Source of the DNA: an uncultured Mucispirillum sp.
GTDB lineage: Bacteria; Chrysiogenota; Deferribacteres; Deferribacterales; Mucispirillaceae
Direction of reading: 5' to 3'
Length of the DNA stretch: 5,182 nt
NCBI GenBank assembly: GCA_945947845.1
Contig: CAMEZN010000154.1
Location: 1-5,182, forward strand
A model generated the notes under the pieces. The model was not told the origin of the DNA and did not search any database. It saw only the letters and a program-made list of their open reading frames with translations. Below, in pieces: positions 1-5,182 of the stretch. The stretch's first letter is position 1. Each line of letters starts with the position of its first letter. The translations under genes and the position numbers were made by a program.

Positions 1-804
1 ATAAGTGGAGCTTCTATTGTATTATTTTTTATAATTATAGCAGTATTTGCTCCATTTATTGCACCATTTAACCCAGCACTTACAAATTTAGATGCAGTAT
101 TTGTTTCACCTAACAGCACATATTTATTTGGCACAGATGCTCTTGGAAGAGATGTATTTTCAAGGGTAGTTTATGGGGCAAGAATATCTTTATTTGTGGG
201 TTTTATTGCTGTTGGCATATCTATGATAATAGGTGTTGTATTAGGGCTTATATCAGGATATTACGGCAGAATAGTGGATAGTATTATTATGCGGTTTACT
301 GATATTATGCTTTGTTTTCCATCATTTTTTCTTATTTTAGCAGTTATAGCATTTTTAAAACCATCTATAATTAATGTAATGGTTGTTATAGGTGTAACAG
401 GCTGGATGGGAGTAGCTCGTTTAGTAAGAGCAGAAGTAATGAGTGTTAAAAACCGGGAATATATTACAGCTGCAAGACTGCAAGGTTTAAGTCATATAAA
501 AATAATGTTTAAGCATATACTTCCTAATGTGCTTTCTCCTGTATTTGTTACTGCTACATTAGGTGTTGCCAGTGCAATCCTGCTGGAATCATCATTAAGC
601 TTTTTAGGGCTTGGAGTTCTTCCGCCTACTCCATCATGGGGTAATATATTAACAGAAGGGCAGAATAATATAATTAATGCTTGGTGGCTCTCCCTTTTTC
701 CCGGTATTGCAATAGTTTTAACAGCATTAGGCTATAATCTTCTAGGTGAAGGGTTAAGAGATACATTAGACCACAAAAACAATAAATCAGACATAAAGGG
801 TTAA
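1..804 (+). CDS. Peptide/nickel-type ABC transporter permease, DppC/OppC family (5' end outside window)
   Basis: This is an inner-membrane permease subunit of a binding-protein-dependent importer for di-/oligopeptides (nickel or glutathione are possible in the same family). The frame is open from base 1 with no start codon, so the N-terminus is missing; 267 codons remain of a family length near 280-300. Window residues 4-22 form the first membrane segment, followed by the family signature GTDALGRD (44-51) and YGARISL (58-64). A GTG at 196 is therefore internal and not the start. The cytoplasmic EAA loop that contacts the ATPase lies at about 153-176 (EYITAARLQG followed by ILP). ESSLSFLGLG (196-205), PSWGNIL (211-217) and GEGLRDTLD (249-257) are typical C-terminal motifs. 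Several further hydrophobic segments agree with about six membrane spans. The partner permease, ATPases and binding protein would lie upstream and are not visible. Substrate cannot be fixed from this subunit. The stop is two bases before the next gene, indicating cotranscription. Confidence 0.93.
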   Translation: MSGASIVLFFIIIAVFAPFIAPFNPALTNLDAVFVSPNSTYLFGTDALGRDVFSRVVYGARISLFVGFIAVGISMIIGVVLGLISGYYGRIVDSIIMRFTDIMLCFPSFFLILAVIAFLKPSIINVMVVIGVTGWMGVARLVRAEVMSVKNREYITAARLQGLSHIKIMFKHILPNVLSPVFVTATLGVASAILLESSLSFLGLGVLPPTPSWGNILTEGQNNIINAWWLSLFPGIAIVLTALGYNLLGEGLRDTLDHKNNKSDIKG

Positions 805-806
805 GT

Positions 807-3479
807 ATGAAAAAAATTCTATTATTATTTTCTTTATCAGCAATGTTATTTTCATGCGGTGATACAGGTATAGAAATAGTATCTTATGCAGATTATTCCA
901 GTGATATATCATATAAAGTAGGCAGCCCACGGGATAAAAGACTTACTTTTTTTGATGTTAATGAATTTAAGCAGATAAGGACTATCCCAAATAATCTATC
1001 AAATGGTGATTTACAAGGGCGAGTTCAGTTTGCTCAAACCCACACTATTGACCCAAATAATAATGAAGAAAGGAAAGAACCTTCTTTAATACCAAATAGA
1101 GCAGCTCTTTTACTTTTTACTCCACAGATAGAGCTTTCATCTCTGCAAGTAACAGTAACATATAACGGCAGTAAATCAGAATCATATACTATGATGCCGC
1201 CTATAAATATGCCAAAATCAGATTATAATAATAGTTCAAAAAAAGATATTACTTATTCTAAACGTTCTTGGAGTATAAAGCTGCCTTATTATGCAGTTAT
1301 GCCTGATATGCAGCTTTCTTTTAATGGGGTAACAAAAACAGGTATTGCTTTATCTGGCAGTCTTTCAGGAGATGATATAGAATTTGCAGCACCAATTGAA
1401 GCAGTTTTTGCTTTTATTAAGCTTGGAATGTTGTGCGATGTGCCTTCTGGGTATCCATATTCATTTGATATGATTGATGATGCAGCACATGCTGTGCAGG
1501 AGTATTTCCAGACTGTTCCACTTGCAAGTATTGTAAATACATATTATGAAGACAGAAAACTTGATAAAGTAATAATCAGAGACGGCACTATATATACTGG
1601 CAGAAGCAGCTATTTAAACCCTGATGCTTATAGTGGTGATATGCGGGAAGATGTGGCAAAAGCTCAGGTAAGTGTTGGAATAGATTCTGCTAATAAAGGC
1701 ATAATAGATAGTGCATTAAACCAAGACCATGAAATAAGCCATGATATGTTTTATTTTACAGTGCATCACACTCAGGGCAAATATACTATGAAAGATGAAA
1801 ATGGCAACTTGATAGATAAAATTCAGGGACATGGTTTAAGCGGCGGTAACGGTATAGGCACTCTTTATTCATCAAGGGATAATGAATTCAGCCATGAAGT
1901 AGGTCATGGTTATAATATGGGGCATTATCCAAATGCAGATGAAAGTTCAGATGGTTCTATTCATGGTTATTCTACATCGTGGGGGTATGATGCTTATAAG
2001 CATAGAATGAGAGCAAATGTGGCATGGAATTCAAACCCTGATTCATATACATTTTATAATCATTATATTACACCTTTTCAGGAAACATACGGCTGGAATA
2101 AAGACAGTATGGCAGGTGGCTGGGCAGATAGTGCCATATCAAGATATACTCATAATACAGCAAGGAGCACTAGGCAGATACAGAAAAATATTGAAGGCAG
2201 ATATTTTTTAAGTGATGAAAAAAACAGTAATGGAGAATATTTTTATAAATACTGGAATAAGCAGGAAAGGAAATATGAACAGGTAACAGATAGTAATTTT
2301 ACCAGTAAAAGAATAAACCCTACGGCAAAAGGGGTGCCAGTAATAACTATATTAGGGGGGTATGACCCGCAAAGCCCATATAATGCAGTGTTATATCCAT
2401 ATTTCAGAGCAAACTGGGGTAATGTATTTGATTCTATTTTTAAGGACAGTCTGCCAGCAGATGCTTTAAATTATGTAGTGATAACTTATTACGGAACAAA
2501 ATCAGACCAGTATGTTATTTTAAACAGCAGCAGATATTCAAGCGGTATAATTAATAAACTGCATTTTAATATTGCAGAAAGTAACAGACCAAAAACTATC
2601 AGCTTATATGTAAATAATACATTAAAAGGCACAACTACAATTGATGAGGCAGTATACAACAGCCCGCTTGCAAAACCTGTAATTATAGGCAAAAGCAATG
2701 GTTATCAAGATGTTATAGAGATAGATGCAGCATATCTTGAAACAAACCTTGCAGGTAAATCTGTTGATAATTATACTCTTTCATCAAAAGAAAAAGAGCT
2801 TATAGAGATAGTAAACAGTTTTAATGCTTTAAATAAGCTTTCAGCCAGTCAAAAAGCAGTAGCAGAAGATTATATCAGCAGGAAAAGAAAAACTGATGAA
2901 GTAAATATGTTTATAGATGATAATTATACACTGCTTGAAAATAATATTCCAGCAGTAGATGAGGCATTAAAAAATATGCTTGAAACAAATGGGCTTGGGA
3001 ATGTTGTATTTAAGTTTAATCAGGCAGAAATAAATGGAAAATGTATGGAAGTGTATCAGTCAGCAGAAAGCAATATGTCTGTTCGTGCTTCTCAGTGTAA
3101 TTCTGGCAGTAATCAAAGATGGGCAATAGATAGTGCTGGTCGTATTCATTCAGCAGTATATCCGGGATATTGTTTAGAACATGGTAAGATGGCTGTATTG
3201 CAGGTATGTTCAGATAATCCTAAACAGCAGTGGAAAATAAGAAATAATGATATTACTGATGGTGTAGTATATGAAAATATAGGTGTGCAGGGGCAGTGTA
3301 TAGATAACAGTTTAAGTGAGCCTGAAAAAATTATTGCTTATTCCTGCAACGGCGGAAATAATCAGAAATTTAAAAATAAAATTTCAGAAGATAATAATTT
3401 ATATTTGAGCTTGTTTAATGGCAGCCTGATTGAAGAAATATGGAAATATATTCCAGCATTAAGTGTGGAGAATAAATAA
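807..3479 (+). CDS. M66 (StcE/TagA-like) zinc metalloprotease lipoprotein with C-terminal ricin-type lectin domain; putative mucinase
   Basis: This is probably a secreted, lipid-anchored protease acting on O-glycosylated host proteins such as mucins. Residues 1-17 are a lipoprotein signal with lipobox LFSC (Cys17); Gly follows at +2, which does not signal inner-membrane retention. Residues 70-106 (GRVQFAQTHTIDP, then ALLLFTP) resemble the N-terminal region of M66 proteins. The zinc site is HEVGHGYNMGH at 363-373: His363, His367 and His373 as ligands and Glu364 as catalytic base, preceded by GNGIGTL (348-353) and NEFS. StcE of enterohaemorrhagic E. coli has HEVGHNYGLGH there. Further matches, recalled from StcE, are SWGYDAYKHR (391-400), DSMAGG (433-438) and GVPVITILGGYDP (509-521). 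Residues 655-730 are a charged helical linker. Residues 738-858 are a three-lobed beta-trefoil with QRW (770-772), QQW (807-809) and QKF (853-855) and three cysteine pairs (746/764, 789/801, 831/847). AAGGG at 796-800 lies six bases before the ATG. M66 assignment is firm; the mucin substrate is inferred from the family. Confidence 0.93.
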   Translation: MKKILLLFSLSAMLFSCGDTGIEIVSYADYSSDISYKVGSPRDKRLTFFDVNEFKQIRTIPNNLSNGDLQGRVQFAQTHTIDPNNNEERKEPSLIPNRAALLLFTPQIELSSLQVTVTYNGSKSESYTMMPPINMPKSDYNNSSKKDITYSKRSWSIKLPYYAVMPDMQLSFNGVTKTGIALSGSLSGDDIEFAAPIEAVFAFIKLGMLCDVPSGYPYSFDMIDDAAHAVQEYFQTVPLASIVNTYYEDRKLDKVIIRDGTIYTGRSSYLNPDAYSGDMREDVAKAQVSVGIDSANKGIIDSALNQDHEISHDMFYFTVHHTQGKYTMKDENGNLIDKIQGHGLSGGNGIGTLYSSRDNEFSHEVGHGYNMGHYPNADESSDGSIHGYSTSWGYDAYKHRMRANVAWNSNPDSYTFYNHYITPFQETYGWNKDSMAGGWADSAISRYTHNTARSTRQIQKNIEGRYFLSDEKNSNGEYFYKYWNKQERKYEQVTDSNFTSKRINPTAKGVPVITILGGYDPQSPYNAVLYPYFRANWGNVFDSIFKDSLPADALNYVVITYYGTKSDQYVILNSSRYSSGIINKLHFNIAESNRPKTISLYVNNTLKGTTTIDEAVYNSPLAKPVIIGKSNGYQDVIEIDAAYLETNLAGKSVDNYTLSSKEKELIEIVNSFNALNKLSASQKAVAEDYISRKRKTDEVNMFIDDNYTLLENNIPAVDEALKNMLETNGLGNVVFKFNQAEINGKCMEVYQSAESNMSVRASQCNSGSNQRWAIDSAGRIHSAVYPGYCLEHGKMAVLQVCSDNPKQQWKIRNNDITDGVVYENIGVQGQCIDNSLSEPEKIIAYSCNGGNNQKFKNKISEDNNLYLSLFNGSLIEEIWKYIPALSVENK

Positions 3480-4189
3480 TGAAGAATATATTTATACTAT
3501 TTATATTGATTTTTGCAGTTAATATTCCTTTTCTTTATGCTCAGTATGGTGATTATTATGATGGTAAAAACAGTTATATGTATGATGAAATGCCATCGCC
3601 TGATAAAAGCAGCAGGAGCTATGAGAATAAAAAACATTACATTGGTTTATCGCCATCTTTATATATACCAACAGGAGAAAATGCTTATATAAAAGATTAT
3701 ACTGGTGTTGGCGGTGGTGTTGACGTTCGCTATAAATATAATCTGCATAAACTTTTTGCTGTTGCTGGCACAGTTCGTTATAACTATGCAGGCGGGTCAA
3801 ATATACAGGGTTTTACAGAAACGGTAACAGACCATCATTTAATTGATATGCAGTTTTCTGGTGTTTTGCAGTATGATGATGTGAAAGCAACAAAAGGTTT
3901 TATTCCATATATTTCAGCAGGGGTAAATGTAACTGTATCTGTTGTAAATAGCGAAACTTCTACATCAAGTTATAAAACAGATGCAGATGGGGCAGTATAT
4001 ATAATTAATACAGTTAAAACTAATGACAGCAATACATCAGCCAATGTTGGTTTTGTTGCAGGTGCTGGTTTAAGATATGCTTTTTCTAATAATTTTACAA
4101 CAGGTATCGGTGTAGATTATACATATATTTTTACAAACCATGATTATTCTGGTGTCAGGATATTTATAGATGCAGGATACAGATTTTAA
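3479..4189 (+). CDS. Outer-membrane beta-barrel protein (OmpW/OmpX-like porin-family fold), function unknown
   Basis: This is a small exported protein, predicted to sit in the outer membrane as an eight-stranded barrel. Residues 1-21 are a signal peptide with a likely cleavage after LYA. A short polar, Tyr/Ser/Asp-rich stretch (22-52) follows. Alternating hydrophobic/polar strands begin at HYIGLSPSLYI (53-63) and continue at about 77-87, 91-103, 118-130, 141-154, 188-201, 204-216 and 224-236. The protein ends in DAGYRF; a C-terminal phenylalanine with alternating aromatics is the usual barrel-assembly (BAM) signal. The loop at about 157-188 is rich in Ser/Thr/Asn and probably surface exposed. 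The ATG overlaps the stop of the protease gene by one base (TAATG), and GGAG at 3467-3470 lies eight bases upstream, so translation is probably coupled. I do not recognise a specific family beyond the general fold. A role as partner of the protease lipoprotein is possible but only suggested by position. Confidence 0.85.
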   Translation: MKNIFILFILIFAVNIPFLYAQYGDYYDGKNSYMYDEMPSPDKSSRSYENKKHYIGLSPSLYIPTGENAYIKDYTGVGGGVDVRYKYNLHKLFAVAGTVRYNYAGGSNIQGFTETVTDHHLIDMQFSGVLQYDDVKATKGFIPYISAGVNVTVSVVNSETSTSSYKTDADGAVYIINTVKTNDSNTSANVGFVAGAGLRYAFSNNFTTGIGVDYTYIFTNHDYSGVRIFIDAGYRF

Positions 4190-4238
4190 AAGTTCAAGAA
4201 TTTTAAGTTATTCTGCATTATAAATATGTTTGCTGTAT

Positions 4239-4278
4239 ATACAGCCTGTGAAAATATTTATAAACAGCTGTGTTTTTT
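4239..4278 (+). terminator. Intrinsic terminator of the permease-protease-barrel operon
   Basis: The left arm ATACAG-C-CTGT (4239-4249) pairs with ACAGCTGTGT (4264-4273). This gives a ten-pair stem with one bulged C and one G-T pair, around a 14-base AT-rich loop. The hairpin runs directly into TTTTTT (4273-4278), and a second T6 follows at 4285-4290. It begins 50 bases after the barrel gene's stop, in the right place and orientation to end the operon. An overlapping perfect palindrome, GCTGTATATACAGC (4232-4245), could form a smaller competing hairpin using the same left arm. Confidence 0.7.
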
Positions 4279-4376
4279 AAATTATTTTTTATAATATTAT
4301 TAGTCTGCTTATATTAGAGATTCTTTTTGTATATAATTTTATCTTTTATTCTTCTAAGTAATCTAGTTATATTTTT

Positions 4377-4406
4377 TTGATTTTCATTACAATTGTAAAC
4401 GATATT
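4377..4406 (+). promoter_or_regulatory. Possible promoter with palindromic operator TTACAATTGTAA in its spacer
   Basis: A perfect 12-bp palindrome (4387-4398) lies between a -35-like TTGATT (4377-4382) and a -10-like GATATT (4401-4406), spaced 18 bases. Its core TACA-AT-TGTA matches the TACAnnTGTA operator form known for CopY and related BlaI/MecI-type repressors. Promoter-like hexamers are common in such AT-rich DNA and each here matches only four of six consensus positions, so this is a weak call. No downstream gene starts close by. Confidence 0.25.
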
Positions 4407-4489
4407 AAAAAATTTATATGTTTATATATGGTATTAATATATAAAATATGTTGATTTATTGTATTAATTAAAGATAAATGAATAATCTT

Positions 4490-4538
4490 AAAAAAAAATA
4501 GTAATTATGTTAAAAAATACTTTTTTTTTGAAAAAAAA
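4490..4538. repeat. Phased A/T tracts (A9, A6, T9, A8), probable curved DNA
   Basis: The tracts are A9 at 4490-4498, A6 at 4512-4517, T9 at 4521-4529 and A8 at 4531-4538. Their centres are about 21, 10 and 10 bases apart, close to whole helical turns, which is the arrangement that bends DNA. They lie upstream of a -10-like TAGAAT (4544-4549) and could act as an upstream promoter element or nucleoid-protein site. T9-G-A8 could also form a simple hairpin, and such runs are prone to slippage. Confidence 0.45.
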
Positions 4539-4600
4539 TAATATAGAATAATTAAGGGAGTTATTTTTATATTTTTGGGTGTTTATGATTTATTATTCAG

Positions 4601-4638
4601 CCTTTTTTGCTTTAAAACAGCATTAAAAAGGTCTTTTT
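4601..4638 (+). terminator. Orphan intrinsic-terminator-like hairpin
   Basis: CCTTTTTTGC (4601-4610) pairs with GCA-TT-AAAAAGG (4620-4631). This gives seven plus three base pairs interrupted by a two-base bulge, with a nine-base loop, followed by TCTTTTT (4632-4638). The T-run lies on the + strand side only. No protein-coding gene ends just upstream, and the operon already has its own terminator over 300 bases earlier. It may therefore end a short non-coding transcript or act as a leader attenuator. The stem is mostly A-T pairs, so strength is uncertain. Confidence 0.4.
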
Positions 4639-4688
4639 AGTAACAAAGTGAGGTATTCAATAATGGGAACAGATGAAGATTATTAGAA

Positions 4689-4755
4689 TTACATTAACTA
4701 AAATTATTTTAAGATATTGATATTGCAATATTTTAGTGTGTGATAGTTAATGTAA
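4689..4755. repeat. Inverted repeat, perfect 12-bp arms, upstream of the gene at 4784
   Basis: TTACATTAACTA (4689-4700) is the exact reverse complement of TAGTTAATGTAA (4744-4755), with 43 bases between. Inside it are a second pair of arms, ACTAAAAT (4697-4704) and ATTTTAGT (4730-4737), which overlaps the outer left arm and so excludes it, and a perfect palindrome ATATTGCAATAT (4720-4731). The repeat ends 28 bases before the start codon. This fits a paired operator, or a 5' leader with two alternative folds. A weak promoter (TTGATA at 4717-4722 with GATAGT at 4742-4747, 19-base spacing) lies within it. Confidence 0.5.
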
Positions 4756-4783
4756 AATTATGCAATAATATGGGGGTTTTGTT

Positions 4784-5182
4784 ATGAAGTATTCAACAAA
4801 ATCATTTATGCACATATTTTGGTTCTATATGTGCATTGCAGTTTTACTGTTCCTATCTTATGCTGATTCCTATGCATATAAAGGAGACGAATTTGTTACT
4901 CCTGACAGCTGGAACAGACATATCACATCTAATGGTGTTCGCAGTTCCATTAATGGTATTTCATTTGGAGATACTGGTCTTTTAAAGATGGGATATACTA
5001 CTCGTGTTAAATTAAGGTTTAGCGATGAGATTGATTATCCTATCTATCAATATGCCCGCTTAAAATTAAGTGGTGTTCAAGTTGGTGATGGTGAGTTAGT
5101 TCTTAACTTAAATATGCGTGGGGCTTATGATAATGCACCAAGCATAGGGGACAGGACATTTCATCGTTTTTATGACGGTCTT
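4784..5182 (+). CDS. Exported protein, probable outer-membrane beta-barrel (3' end outside window)
   Basis: An open frame of 133 codons runs from ATG at 4784 off the right edge without a stop. Residues 1-31 look like a signal peptide: Lys2 and Lys6, a hydrophobic core from about 11 to 25, and a likely cleavage after SYA (29-31). The mature part has alternating strand-like stretches: TTRVKLRF, IYQYARLKLSGV and ELVLNLNMRGAYD, then HRFYDGL. This resembles the first strands of large outer-membrane barrels that begin with a short soluble lead. GGGGG at 4772-4776 lies seven bases before the ATG and supports this start; an ATG at 4770 is out of frame. It follows a 594-bp gap and so should have its own promoter. 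Five of eight Arg codons are CGT/CGC, unlike the AGA/AGG-rich protease gene, which hints at high expression. No specific family is recognised. Confidence 0.8.
   Translation, partial: MKYSTKSFMHIFWFYMCIAVLLFLSYADSYAYKGDEFVTPDSWNRHITSNGVRSSINGISFGDTGLLKMGYTTRVKLRFSDEIDYPIYQYARLKLSGVQVGDGELVLNLNMRGAYDNAPSIGDRTFHRFYDGL

Larger units (their letters stand above)
4190..4783. other. 594-bp AT-rich intergenic region with regulatory-looking elements, no convincing gene
   Basis: Stops are frequent in all frames on both strands, and no tRNA or rRNA is recognisable. Besides the operon terminator it contains a palindrome at 4387-4398, an A/T-only inverted repeat (arms 4421-4429 and 4437-4445), homopolymer tracts between 4490 and 4538, a ribosome-site-like AAGGGAG at 4554-4560 with no good start codon at normal distance, an orphan terminator-like hairpin at 4601-4638, and a long inverted repeat at 4689-4755. 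The region probably carries the promoter and control sites for the gene starting at 4784 and perhaps a small RNA. Confidence 0.7.

Noticed and set aside
196..804. GTG at 196 as the start of the permease
   Set aside because: The same frame is open from base 1 and encodes the family's first membrane segment and the GTDALGRD signature upstream of 196, so the gene begins outside the window.
2017..2211. 64-codon + strand open frame within the protease gene
   Set aside because: It lies wholly inside the M66 coding sequence in another frame and shows no domain or ribosome site of its own.
2489..2698. 69-codon minus-strand frame with a hydrophobic look
   Set aside because: It is antisense to the conserved protease region; the hydrophobic composition is expected from the complement of this AT-rich coding sequence.
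3519..3800. 93-codon minus-strand frame rich in His, Tyr and Gln
   Set aside because: It is antisense to the barrel gene, and its odd composition is a by-product of complementing Asp/Tyr/Met-rich codons.
4232..4245. LexA (SOS) box, because of CTGTATATACAG
   Set aside because: The spacing between CTG and CAG is six bases rather than the ten of the E. coli-type box, and it lies just downstream of a gene as part of a terminator region.
4421..4445. Inverted repeat TTTATATAT / ATATATAAA
   Set aside because: The arms are pure A/T in a very AT-rich stretch, so it is of low information and expected by chance.
4575..4640. 21-codon frame from TTG 4575 (MGVYDLLFSLF...) after AAGGGAG at 4554-4560, and 13-codon frame from ATG 4585
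   Set aside because: The TTG is 14 bases from the ribosome-like site and the ATG 24, both too far. Both frames run through the terminator-like hairpin, so coding is unlikely.
4190..4783. CRISPR array, tRNA or insertion-sequence ends in the intergenic region
   Set aside because: No regularly spaced direct repeats, no cloverleaf or T-loop sequence, and no transposase fragment or terminal repeats with target duplication were seen.

Overview
This is an AT-rich window (roughly 30% G+C by eye) from a Gram-negative bacterium. Evidence for an outer membrane is a lipobox-bearing lipoprotein, a predicted outer-membrane beta-barrel ending in phenylalanine, and a further exported protein that looks like the start of a barrel. 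The mucin-directed protease suggests an animal mucosal habitat. A low-GC mucus dweller such as a Mucispirillum-like member of the Deferribacterota is my best guess. This is inference only; Brachyspira or a campylobacterial lineage cannot be excluded.

Positions 1-4189 hold three tightly packed + strand genes that look like one operon. The first is the 3' part of a DppC/OppC-type peptide (or nickel) ABC transporter permease, cut by the window's left edge. Two bases later comes an 890-residue lipoprotein with an M66 (StcE/TagA-type) zinc metalloprotease domain and a C-terminal ricin-type lectin domain. Its stop codon overlaps by one base (TAATG) the start of a 236-residue outer-membrane beta-barrel protein. 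A good intrinsic terminator at 4239-4278 closes the unit. A reasonable reading is that the lipoprotein binds and cuts mucin-type glycoproteins at the cell surface, the barrel supports the outer membrane, and the permease helps import peptides. The layout and the protease family are seen in the sequence; the joint role is inferred.

Positions 4190-4783 are a 594-bp very AT-rich intergenic region with no convincing gene. Besides the operon terminator it holds a 12-bp perfect palindrome inside a possible promoter spacer, helically phased A/T tracts, an orphan terminator-like hairpin that could end a small RNA, and a 12-bp-arm inverted repeat just upstream of the next gene.

From 4784 to the right edge runs the start of another + strand gene. 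It encodes a signal peptide followed by beta-rich sequence, probably an outer-membrane protein, and is cut by the window end.
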